Below, in pieces: positions 22,970 through 34,397 of a stretch of 64,000 bases of DNA. The stretch comes from Microplitis mediator. Taxonomy: Eukaryota; Arthropoda; Insecta; Hymenoptera; Braconidae. The translations under genes and the position numbers were made by a program. The number at the start of each line of letters is the position of its first letter. Position 1 is the first letter of the stretch. Below the pieces are notes generated by a model. It was not told the origin of the DNA and did not search any database. It worked only from the letters and a program-made list of their open reading frames with translations. The stretch covers positions 20,899,364-20,963,363 of the forward strand of contig NC_079975.1 in assembly GCF_029852145.1 (NCBI RefSeq). Direction: 5' to 3'.

Positions 22970-25190
22970 TCAAGCGGTTAAACCATTACTGTTATCTGAT
23001 CTCGAAAAAATAGTAGCGGAAAAACCTCCCGCTTCCTTCGATCTATTGGTAACAAATGTCAGAAAAACTCTATTCATCATAACAGCTACTTCTAAACGGT
23101 CTCTTTTACCGCAGTAACTTCCAATAATCTGCGCATTTTCACTTCCAGCCTCTCGTACTTCCAAAAAGTCGTTTTTACAATCTTTACTTTCTTCAAGTTC
23201 GAAGTAACTAAATTTGATTACTATATAATGCTTGCGAGGAACCTTGATGAGCCAATAGCACTGTTTATTCGGTTCATATGACCCTGGATAATTTGGCGAT
23301 TCTAAGTAATAAATATCATCTCTTTCTAAATGAATATCACCGCCGCAAACAGTCTCGTATTTCAATATAAATCCCACGTGATAATTTTCATAACGAGTCC
23401 TAGCATATGTTACTGATACAAAATTACTAGCCGTTACGATAACTGTTTTGTTTTCACCACAAATGCGAGCTAAACAAAATGTAGTTTTAGTAATAACATA
23501 TGTCGTTCATATTATTAAGATTCGACAGTTTACCTAAGACAGGACTATTTGCCTGGTAGCCATTTTTTATTTCTACGTACTCCACTGTACAATTCGGAGT
23601 CTCTTGGACATTCCATGATGTCAGTGTGACATTTATTCGTTCACCTTCAGCAGCTCTGATTGTCCATTTACATTTATCGGAAACTTTTGGTGAATCATCT
23701 GGATGTATTGGCGGGATAATCATATAACGAGGCTCAAAAAATGACCCGCCATGTGCTACAAACCCGGTGTACCAATTATTAATATTAAATAAGCAATTAA
23801 TAATTAAAAACGACAAGATTTTTAGAGATACGTAGTGTTTAAATTACAAACCAGAACAATTGTACAGCAACTTTGTAGCAGTAATGTCACCGGTACTCAG
23901 GGCATTCCTCTGACCAATATCCGGTGTCCTCCCATTTATTTTACGAGTTGGTTCAATCGTACTACGAAGCTTACCCTTTGCAAAGGAAAATCTCGGGTAA
24001 TGCATTATGGAATTATAATCATAAGGTTGACCCAACGTATTTGTAGATTCTAGTGACAATTTATTGAATTTATCTTCATTTCCTGTTGATGTTCAAAATT
24101 GATCATAATTTATACAGTCTATTAGAAGAAAATTATGTTTTAGAAGTTATTATTATATATAATAGGTACCTTCTTGAATATTATCTAGGAAAACCTCAAT
24201 ATACTTATCGCGATCGTAACGTGTATGCTCGTGGTGGAACCCAATAGCATGTCCCAATTCATGTACAATAGTACCAAAAATACTGCATTGGTCTGCTATA
24301 CTTATTTGTTGGGGTCCATACCGGTTTTTACCAACGAGTGAGCAGCACCTGATGAAAAATTTATTAACAATTTCTTTTGAGCTTTACAGTTTAGTCGATT
24401 CACTGCCCAGTTCGTTCTTTTCTAGGGAAGGAACTCATCAGTTTCTGCCCACTTAATCACTCTCTGACTCGATTTCATTCCTGCCAGAATCACATTTTTT
24501 TCATGGTAATCCTCTAAATATTCATGTCGTTCTAAGTACCAAACGATCAGTTCTATTTGGAAAATCTCAAAAACAATATGACTTCCAATAGAAAGAATCG
24601 ATAAATTAATTAATCTCTATTGTATTCTCTGTTGATTTTAAATTTTTTAAGTTAATGTACCGAATAATTTTTCGCCGCGCAATTGTTCAGTTTCGTCTGG
24701 CTCCGGGCATCAAAATGTCCAGCATCAATACAGGATATTCCAAAAATATAATGCGTGGCACAAAATGAAACATGATTTTACGATTTTATTATAAGATGTC
24801 TGCGTAAAAGCAAAAATATGGAACTTACCCGCAGTCTGATTTAGTGAAAATTATATAATTTTTATGAACCCCTTCAATTCTTTTAACAAAATGAATACAA
24901 GTCGAATGTTCCCAGTGTCTCATTGCTTGTATAAATAACCTGCGTTGATCTCCACTAAATATGTCTTGAATTTCATACGGAACTACACCGTCATCCCATA
25001 GAAATTCTCTCTTTTTGACAGCCAACGATCTTCGGTTTCTATGAATCCGTCGTCCCGGTTCAAAATTATTGCTCAGATCAAACTCATTATTGATAAACTT
25101 GTCATGTCGTGGTATGAGATGTGAATTTATCGTTGTTACTATAAAATATAGTACTTGAATAACAATAAAACTGTGCAGTATTAATTTCAT
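22970..25190 (-). CDS. TLL-6: astacin-CUB-CUB metalloprotease, type A, complete
   Basis: Exons 24829-25190, 24170-24348, 23852-24082, 23534-23755, 22970-23469 (minus) join to 1494 bases, 497 residues. Signal peptide; propeptide to HRNRRS; FLWDDGVVPYEI; HELGHAIGFHHEHTRYDRD; SIMHYP; CUB1 AHGGSFFEP; CUB2 CGGDIHLERDD, ending NGLTA. One conserved catalytic-domain position differs from all sisters: AMRHWEHSTC instead of WEQSTC. Exons, introns and both flanks closely match TLL-3, so the two are products of the same block duplication. AATAAA at 22853-22858. Confidence 0.9.
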
Positions 25191-25918
25191 TTTGGATTAT
25201 ATCAAACGGAGCACAGATTAAATATAATTTTGTAGCTACCCTGCGTTGAAAATACGATTAACGAGGTTTAAAAAGGATTAAAACTTTAATACCCTCAAGT
25301 GCTCTTCGGTACTCGAAATACTCAGGATTTTTAACATTTGGAACTCTTCAATCCTCAAATTGGTAAATATTATTTTGCGATTGGAGCGAATTTTAAGCAC
25401 TCGAAAGGTTCAATCCTCAAAAACACTCATTAATCGAAAAGTCGTATACCGATTGCTGTGTACTTCCAACTATTTTTTCTACATTGTCAATAGATGATAA
25501 ATCTTTTTAAAGTGTTTTTAATTTTTATTTATACTCAGGCGATTAGACACAAAAACACTTCAAATAATAATTATGGTATATCGTTATAATGATATTTTGA
25601 GGAATTTTGTTATAAATCAATAACCTGCATTTAAAATTGTTATTTCAACGTTAAAGTTTATTTTTGACGGCTTAATCATATAAAAAATTATGTGACGCAG
25701 ATTATTAATGCTTTTATTATTCTCTGGACGAGTTAGTGCTGACAATTGTTTTATACTCAATAATAATTGGTTTTGAGGATAAAGTATTAATACATGAAAC
25801 GATACAGATAACAATGAGCTTTATTGACAAACTTATTTTTTTGATTTTTTTATTCATCGTCACGTTAAATAAATAACAAAAAAAAAAAATTGATTAATAA
25901 ACTTATTGCCAACGAATA

Positions 25919-26234
25919 CACGGAGACAAATGTTGGCTTGAAATTTACAAATTTTTATTATGCTGTCGATCAAACGAAACAGGAAGTGAAGCATTCAAAA
26001 AGTTATGATCTTCATACGAAAAATTGTTATGCTGTATTACAATACTGACTACGCGCGAGAAACTTATTGATGACCTTTAATGATAATTACTTTCATACAT
26101 TATAATAATTGTGATGCGGCATAAAACTTTTCTATGAGAGCGTAATCATTTTTTTGATGCTTCACTTCCTGTTTCAAGTTTGGTCGACAGCATAATAAAA
26201 ATTTCTAGCTTTCGAGCCAACATTTGTCTCCGCG
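25919..26234. mobile_element. CACGG-end palindromic element, block copy 3
   Basis: Same element and position as 2428-2741 and 12910-13181. The right terminus is mutated to TCTCCGCG. Confidence 0.6.
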
Positions 26235-26265
26235 TAATGCAATACATATAAACTATTTAGAAGGT

Positions 26266-28673
26266 TCAATTATTGTTATTAATGGGTTTCGCAGAAAAAG
26301 TGGCGGAAAAACCTCCCGCTTCTTTCGATCCATTGGTAACAAACGACAAAAAAATTCTTCTCATCAGAGAAGCTACTTCCAAACGGTCTCTTTTACCGCA
26401 GTAACTTCCAATAATTGGCGCATTTTCATTTCTACCCTCTCGTATTTTTAAAAAATCATTTTTACAACCTTCACTTTCTTCAAGTTCAAAGTAATGAAAT
26501 TTAGTTACTATAAAATGCTTGTAAGGAGCTTTGATATTCCAATGACAATTTTTATTCGGTTCATATGACTCTGGATAATTTGGTGATTCTAAGTAATAAG
26601 TATCATTATTTTCTAAATTAATATCGCCACCGCAAATTGCCTCGTATTTCAATATAAATCCCAGGTGATAATTTTCATACCGAGTCCTGGCATATGTTAC
26701 TGATACAAAATTACTAGCCATCACAATAACTGTTTTATCTTCACCACATATGCGAGCTAAACAAAATGTACTTTCAATAATAACAGATATCGTTCATATC
26801 ATTAAGATTCGATAGTATACCTAAGACAGAACTATTTGCCTGGTAGCCATCTTTTATTTCCACATACTCCACTGTACAATTAGGAGTCTCTTGAATATCC
26901 CATGATGTTAGTATGACCTTTATTTGTTCACCTTCAGCAGCTCTGATTGTCCATTTGCATTTATCGGAAGCTTTTGGTGAATCACCTGGATGTATTGGCG
27001 GGATAATCATATAATGAGGCTCAAAAAATGACCCGCCATGTGCTACAAACCCGGTGTACCAATTATCAATATTTAAATAAGCAATGAATAATTAAAAACG
27101 ACAAGATTTTTAGAGATACGTAGTGTTTAAATTTCAAACCAGAACAACTGTACAGCACATTCGCAGCAGCAATGTCACCGGTACTGAGAGCTATTCTTTG
27201 ACCAATATCTGGTGTCCTCCCATTTATTTTACGTATTGGTTCAATTGTACTATATAACATATTTTTTGTAAAAGCAAATGCCGGGTAATGCATTATGGAA
27301 TCATAATCATAAGGTTGGCCCAACGTCCTTGTAAATTCTAGTGATATTTTATCAAATTTCTCTTTACTTCCTGTTGATATTTAAAATTTATCTCAATTTA
27401 TGAAGTCTGCTAAAATAACATATTATGTTTTACAAGTTATTAATATAAATACAACCTTCTTGAACATTGTCTAGGAAAACATCTATATAATGATCGCGAT
27501 CGTAACGTGTATGCTCGTGAAGAAAGCCGATAGCGTGTCCCAATTCATGTAAAACAGTACCGAAATTGCTGCATTGGTCGCTTATGCTTATTGATTGGGG
27601 TCCATACTGATTTTTACCAACAGATGAACAGCATCTGATAAATAATTTGGTTTTCAATAGAAAACAAATTGTTAAATTAATAAAAATCCATTTTTTTCTG
27701 TGTTAAATTACTCAAATTTTTATATATAAAAGGCAGGATAATTTTCCGACACGCTATCGGTCAGAAATTATTCTGCTTCGTCTGGCTCCAGGTATGCAAC
27801 CTTCCAGTATCGATTAATCTAATGGGACCGGAGTCCACCTCCGTTTTACGGGAGGCCGTTGCCTCTCCTATTTCAGGCATACACGCGCCCATTTTCAGTA
27901 TCAATGCCGATAGTTTGAAAAATATAATGCGTGGTACGGATAAAACACGATTTCACAATTTCACTATTAAGTTTTCATCATTCATGCGATATCAGTGCTA
28001 TCTTAGCGCGAGCTTGTCGCACTCAAATTTACTTGTCCCATACAGATTATCGTATAACCTACAAAAATGTTGTGACAACAATTGAATCAGCAAAAAGCTA
28101 CTTGGCGAACAAAACAGCAAGCACTAAAATAGTACTCATATCGCATCAATAATAAAAGAAGTATGTTCAATTCGTACGGTGTTGCCGATTACCCACACGA
28201 GCACACTCACTTCGTTCGCGCGCTCAACTTTGCTCTCGTGGGCAATCGAGAACTTACCGCACTAGTTGTACAATATACTATTTCAGTATGGTTAACAGCT
28301 AATATAACACTTACCCGCATTCTAATTTAGTGAAAACTATATAATTTTTATGAAGTCCTTCGATTCTTTTAACAAAATGAATACAAGTTGATTGTTCCCA
28401 GTGTCTCATTGCTTGTTTAAATAATCTGTGTTTTTCTCCATCAAATATATCTTCGATTTCATACGGAATAATACCATCATTCCATAGAAATCGTCTTCCT
28501 CTAATAACCAATGACCTTCGGGTTCTATGAATCCTTCGTACTGGTTCAAAATTATGTGTCTAATTGAACTCATTATTTACTAACTTATCATCTTGTGGTA
28601 TTAGATGCGAGTTTACTGTTGTTACTATAAAATATAGTACTTGAATAACCATAAAAACGTTCGGTAACTTCAT
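26266..28673 (-). pseudogene. TLL-7: astacin-CUB-CUB gene, type B, with a nonsense codon in exon 1
   Basis: Exons 28315-28673, 27456-27634, 27140-27370, 26821-27042, 26266-26756 (minus) match TLL-4 throughout. Codon 38 is TAG (28560-28562) where TLL-4 has TGG (Trp), in the propeptide just after the signal peptide. No other frameshift or stop was found: HELGHAIGFLHEHTRYDRD, SIMHYP and both CUB domains are intact, 493 residues if the stop is ignored. So this is either a very young pseudogene, a segregating null allele, or a sequence error. Intron 1 holds an extra 300-base repeat (27977-28288) that TLL-4 lacks. Its CUB2 has a type A patch (CGKRDRLEVA) in a type B frame. Confidence 0.8.
27977..28288. 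mobile_element. Repeat inserted in TLL-7 intron 1
   Basis: Matches 36386-36812 (TCATTCATGC(G/A)ATAT... to GTTGTACAATATACTATT). TLL-4 intron 1 runs straight through this point, giving the empty site. Confidence 0.6.
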
Positions 28674-28934
28674 CTTCGATGATACTAAACGAAATAATTG
28701 TAAACAATAATTCGTAACTATGATTTTTTATTATTGACTTTACACCTACTAAATTTTAAAACAATTAGTTGCGTTATATCTTGGATTTTAAAATATTTAA
28801 CTGCCACAGTATCCGACACTTATCTCATTCAGGTTAGTAACCAGTAACCAAAAATATCAATAACAATAAAAAAAAAATGATGACATTAGAAAAAAAAAAT
28901 CGGTCTGTCAGATGACCCTGCGGGCCAGCCCCAA

Positions 28935-29675
28935 AACTTCCCGCTGTTTTCGAGCTCGTTGAGCTCGAAAACATTATTGTGAATACATTTTCGAGCTCTT
29001 CGAGCTCGCAAATACTTTTGTATGCCATTGTTTTGTAAAAAACCATTTTTTAGCATTTCTTTCTCCCACGATATCTCGCGAACGAATTAACCGATTTTGA
29101 TGGTTGAGGCGGCAATCGACGTGTTTTATCAAGTTCTAAAGCTGATCAAATTTTGAAATCGATTTATCGAGTCGTTTTTGAGAAATTTCGAAAAAACCAA
29201 AAAAAAATTTTTTTTTGAATTCTTTCGTCAACGGTTTCTCTTGAACGAATGAACCGATTTTGATGGTTGAGGTGGCATTCGACGCGGCTTATAGAGTTTT
29301 AGAGCTGATTAGATTTTGGAATAAATCCATCGAGCAAATTAAAAGTTATCCAAATAAAACATTTTCGGAAAAATTTTATTTTTGAAATATCTCTGAACGC
29401 ACCCTACCGATTAAGTTCAAATTTTTACGGCTTTAAGACATTAATAAGCCGCGTCGAATGACACCTCAACGATCAAAATCGGTTCATCCGTTCAAGAGTT
29501 ATGAATATTTACATACATACATACATACACTCGGACATCATCGTGAAATTAGTCAGGATAGCTTCCTAGGACCTCGAAACGTCGACATCTGATGGAAATT
29601 CGATTTTCGTAAATCGGACCGAAACCAATAACTTCCCGAATTTTTGAAAATTTACAATTTTCTTAGCGGGAAGTT
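28935..29675 (+). repeat. AACTTCCCGCT-family repeat, near-complete copy
   Basis: Bounded by AACTTCCCGCT and its inverse AGCGGGAAGTT. It includes the GAGCTCGAAAA palindromes and an ACAT tract at 29508-29530. It interrupts the TLL-7 5' flank: the sequence on either side is contiguous at 16600-16660. Confidence 0.7.
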
Positions 29676-30159
29676 AAAAATTGATTAAAAATAACTTTGA
29701 TAAAAATTGACTTGTTGAGTTTTTAACGGCACTTTCATATGATTGCTTGAATTAATTTCAACCTTTTCTAGAGATTTTTTAAAATTTTTCTATATATTTT
29801 AGACCGACTGTTAGAAAATTTGGCTCAGGAATAAAATGAATTTTTTTAAATCCTAAGTAAGCTTGAATTTTTATGAAACAAAACTTTGATTTCATAATGG
29901 AAATTATTTGGATTAATAAAAAATTTGGTTAATGAAATTACAGGCTGGAGCCATAAAAGATTAAAAAATGTTGGAAAATCTAAAATTGCACACCTCAATC
30001 ACTCATTTTATGTTTAATCATTACTTTTATTTTTTTTTTTATGAATTTTTTTATTCAACTTTTAAATGATTAATTTGATTTTTTTATTTCTTAATTCCAG
30101 TTTAATTTTTTTTTTTTTTTTATTTAAAATTTTTCTAAATATCCCGAATTTTTGTTGTA

Positions 30160-31320
30160 GATGTCGATCTTTTTTTTTCAATCCTACTGTTTTACGCTAG
30201 TGCTGCTGCCAGTAGTTGATGGGGAGAAAAAAAGAAAAATAGTATATTACTACCCTAGGCCAGAAAGTTGGATTTCCTGGCGCATGGAATATAGATGCCG
30301 AGGCGAAGCCGAGGCATCTATATCCCTTGCGTCAGAGCATCCAACTTTTTGGCCGTGGGTTGTATACTATTTTTCTTGATCTCCAACCGAAAGTACGGAA
30401 ATACGGACAAAGGTGGGGGGAGGGGGCGGCCCGCCCGACTTTTGCAAAGCCGAGGCGAAGCCGAGGTTTTGCTGGTCGGGGCGGGCTAAAAAAAAAAAGA
30501 ATCTGAAAAATAGTTGACCCTGCAGGCCATCCTGGAGCTCAGATAGAGTCCCCCAATTTTTAAAAATTTTCAATTGTCATAACCGTATCAAAATTATATT
30601 AATTAATTAAAAAAAAATTAAAACCTTAAGTAAAAAAGGGAATACGTAGTCGTAATTTCGCTAAGATATAGATTTAAAAAAATATTATTTACAGCTGATT
30701 TCAATTGGAAGCTGAACGAAATTTGTAAAATAAATTTCAGTATAATCTTCATGTGAATTTTATAATTCCAATTTTCAAATTTTATAGGCTAAAATTTACT
30801 CAACAAATTTCTTTCAACTCCTGATTGATATCAATTGCAAGTAATTTTTTTAAAATTATATACCTCGGTGAAATTACAACTACGTTTTCCTCTTTTCAAT
30901 GGAAGTTTTAAGTTTTTTTTAATTAATTAATAAAATTTTCATACGGTTATAATAGTTGAAAGCCATTGAAATTTTTTAAAAAGCGGAGGTTACTGCTTGA
31001 GAATGCCCTTAATTTCACTCAGTAGTATTAACTCTTCAAAATTATAATAATTATCACGATTTAAAATGATCAGTATTGGTTATGTTGTTGGTTATGTTGA
31101 GCTGTCAGTACGCCGGCACTGTATACTATACACTTTATAGTGTAAAACTCATGTGTGAGTGTACTGACACAAGCGCGCTTGTGAATATAGTTACACGACT
31201 GAGCCAGAAAGTAAACGTAGCCCACCAGAGCGCGCTGTAATTCGTGGAGGCCACAAAAGTTGTACTTTCTGGCGCAAACAGCAGCCAGGAGGTCCGTACT
31301 TTCGGGTCGGGGAGCAAGAA
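30160..31320. repeat. GC-rich hairpin-bearing region
   Basis: Two hairpins built on GCCGAGGCGAAGCCGAGGC (30297-30316 and 30451-30467). Related sequence around CCAGAAAGT occurs at 30260, 30345, 31203 and 31264 in both orientations, suggesting one composite element with diverged ends. No coding gene is supported. Confidence 0.4.
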
Positions 31321-31572
31321 AAAAAATTTACTTTTGTAATAATAACAATAGTAAAAATAAAAATGGCCGCTAAACTTTTCGTGAATAATCAGTCTTATTA
31401 TTTCATTTAATTACAATTAAACTAAAAGGATTTAGACGGTAATTTTCAATAGGGTTCTTGTGATCAAAAATACAAAGATAATAAAAAAAAAGTTAGTCCG
31501 ATTAATTGTGTCTATCAAGAGTTATTTGGTTTACTAAGTTTCATACAGGACAATTGACAACTCGTGTCACTG

Positions 31573-33588
31573 CTCTAGCGGTTTCGACGACACCGTATAA
31601 ACGTGGTGAAAACACGGAGTTGCTACGGTGTTAACTCCTTTACACTGTTTCCACAGTGTATCGACGGAGTTACGACGGTGTTTTGATGGTAGAAGGGTGG
31701 CGTTTCTTGTGCAGTTACGAGACAACGTTTCTCTCGTGTTTTCTTCGAGTTTGGTCGGTGTTTGCCCGGATTTTTTACTGTGTTTTTTTGGACTTTCGTC
31801 AGTGTTTTGCCGGTGTTTTCTTGGAGTTTTGTCAGTGTTTCTCCGGAGTTTTGTTAGGGTTTTCTTCGAGTTTCGTCGGTGTATCATCGGAGTTTTAACG
31901 GCTTTGACACGGAGTTTTGTTGGAGTTTTTGCAGAGTTTTGAGGGTGTACTGTCGATATAATTTTGGAATTTTTTTGATAGATTCGCGACTTTCCAACGG
32001 TATTAAGTATAAATATAATGTAGTGTATACAAGATTCAAGAATTTAATTATGAAAAACATTGTTTCTATAAAACTATAAAACTTTCAAATTGTTAATGAC
32101 ATCTAAACAATGTAAAAAAATTGAAGTCCACGGTATGGTGTGAATGATTTGGTGTTAAAATTTTCAACACTGCCGGTATAAAAGTCACATGACGCAGTGT
32201 TAATTTTTAGACTGTGTGAATTAGAGCGTTCACACCACCGATGGTGTAAATGTTCAAGTTTTTTATTTCAAAATGCCATATCCCTCGCAGATTTGAATCA
32301 CGGTGGAAACACCGTGGAAGTGTAAACACCGTGAATCCACACGGTGGATTTGTTCCATTTCACCACCGTGTATACACGGTGTACCCACTGTGATTACACG
32401 GTGTAACCACCGTGATTAAACGTTATACACACATATATTTATATATTTAATATATATTTTTTTATAGTTAAATTTCATTGTTTAAATTCGGTATATCACA
32501 AATAAGAAAACAATCATTTATTTAATGTCTTTAATTTATTTAAGTTAAATTTTATCTAAATAAATACAATCAACATCATCCCTTAAGTGAGAGGTTTGAC
32601 ACAGTGGGTAACAGATCAGACTTTAAATGCGAAGGTCTCGGGATCGAGTCTACGAGTGCGGGGATTTTTTTTTTTTTTTTTTTTTTTTTTCGTAATAAAA
32701 TTTGTGGATACATCAAGGGAACATCGTGGGTACATCGTGGAACCACAGTGGATTTACCGTAAAATCACGGTGGGTACACGGTGTTTCCATCGTGATTCAA
32801 ATCCGCGAGGGATAAGTATGCCACACAAACTCCAAGTTACCACTATCAAAACAACGAAAAAATCGTCAATATCTTCCGCAAAATCCATGAAAAACTACCA
32901 TAGAAATTCCGAGCAAGTCCAAACACGACTCCGCGAAAACACCGATGAAACTCCAAAAGAACACCCACGAAACTCAGCAAGAACATCGAAAAAACTCCGT
33001 ATCGTAACTGTACACAAAAATACGGCGTGTCTACCATGAAAATGCCGTCAAAACTCCCTTGGTGCACCCAGTTTCAATCGAGTTTTTTCCGAATTCTTAG
33101 GGTGGCGCTAAAAGCACGAGAATCCGTAAAAACTCTGACTAAAATACAAAGAAATACATGAGAAACTCCCTCAAAACACCAGGAAAACTGCGTGATAATA
33201 CCGACGAAACTCCAAGAGAACACCAATAAAACCCTGAGAGAAAACCAACGAAAGTCAGTAAAAACACCAACAAAACTCCGCAAAAACTCCGTGTCGTAAC
33301 TGTATACAAAAATACCGCGTTACTGCCATGAAAACACCGGCGAAACTACCGCGTTACAGCCAGTTTCACTCGAGTTTTTTCCGAATTTCTACGGTGGCGC
33401 TAAAAGCGCTAGAATCTGTGGAAACTCCGACTAAACTACAAGGAAACACCCAAAGAACTCCAATAAAACACTAAGGAAACTCCGCGATACACCGATGAAA
33501 CTACAAGAAAACACCAACCAAACCTCGAAACACCGAGTTTCTGTCGAGTTTTTTCCGAGTTCCCACGGTGGCACCAAAACCGCTAGGG
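31573..33588. mobile_element. 2-kb foldback element with 22-bp tandem arms and a tRNA-like centre
   Basis: Termini CTAGCGGTTT (31573) and its inverse AAACCGCTAG. The left arm (about 31640-31960) is a degenerate 22-bp tandem repeat around GTGTTTTCTTGGAGTTTTGT. The right arm (about 32870-33590) is the same repeat in reverse complement. Inner arms at 32290-32420 and 32700-32800 repeat CACGGTG motifs. The open frames in the arms come from the repeat. Confidence 0.6.
32588..32690 (+). ncRNA. tRNA-like Pol III module at the apex of the foldback element
   Basis: An A-box-like TTTGACACAGTGGGTAACAG is followed by a B-box-like GGGATCGAGTCT, then about 25 T residues (32665-32690) as a possible Pol III stop. 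It sits almost exactly at the centre of the 31573-33588 element. Weak as a real tRNA. Confidence 0.3.
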
Positions 33589-33699
33589 TGGGATTAAAAT
33601 AATTTATATTTAATTAATGGAATAATTAATTGACTTAACATTGGATCGAAGTTATTCTTTAATAAATTGTCTTTGTGTTGGTATAAAATTTGACCCATT

Positions 33700-34145
33700 T
33701 TTAGGGGTGTGCGAATACTCGAAACTTCGAATTATTCGAGACGAATCGAATCGAAGAATTCGATTCCAGATTCGCCTCGAAGATTCGAAATGTTCGAATA
33801 GTTCGAAAGATTTGAATAGTTTCGAAACTTTACCGAATCTTTGGTAAATAGGGGGGCCTGGGACACGAATCCCCCCCCTCAAAAATTAGGTAAAAATTTT
33901 TATTTTCCGTCAAGTTATGACCTCTATAATGTTTTTATCATATTTTAGGCCAATATGTGATATGTGGGGTAAAACGGACCACTAAAAAAAAATTAACTTG
34001 ACCGAAAGCGAAAAAAAAATTTTTGTTTCAAGTGGTCCCGTTTATCCGCATTCGTGCCCCAGGCTCCCCTATTTACCGAAGATTCGGTAAAGTTTCGAAA
34101 CTATTCAAATCTTTTGAACTATTCGAACTATTCGAACTTTTTTTT
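33700..34145. mobile_element. Palindromic element around TTCGAA motifs
   Basis: Arms of 33785-33870 and 34050-34140 are inverse copies (TTCGAAACTTTACCGAATCT and complement, then CAGGC(T/C)CCCCTATTTACC). The spacer is AT-rich with no gene. Confidence 0.55.
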
Positions 34146-34397
34146 TTTTTTTTTAATGTTCTTTAAACCAGCAAAGTTTTTAATTTGAATTATTTTTGGT
34201 TGAAAAGTTCAGAAAACGTTCCTGAAAAGTTTGTTACTTTTTTTTATTTTTTAAAGAAAATTTTATCATAATATTGTTAATTTTTTTATTTTTCAATTTT
34301 AGTACATAACAATAATCTTGTAAGATCTCTAATAGAGTATCTAATAGAGTAGCGGAAGTAATTCTGAGGATTTTTGTTTTTAAGTTATAAGTAAAAC

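Noticed and set aside
31567..31942. Open frames of 104-106 codons on both strands
   Set aside because: They coincide with the 22-bp tandem arm; both strands are open because the repeat lacks stops. No domain or codon pattern.
32587..33039. 150-codon frame on the plus strand
   Set aside because: Crosses the tRNA-like module, a poly-T tract (poly-Phe) and the repeat arm; not a protein.
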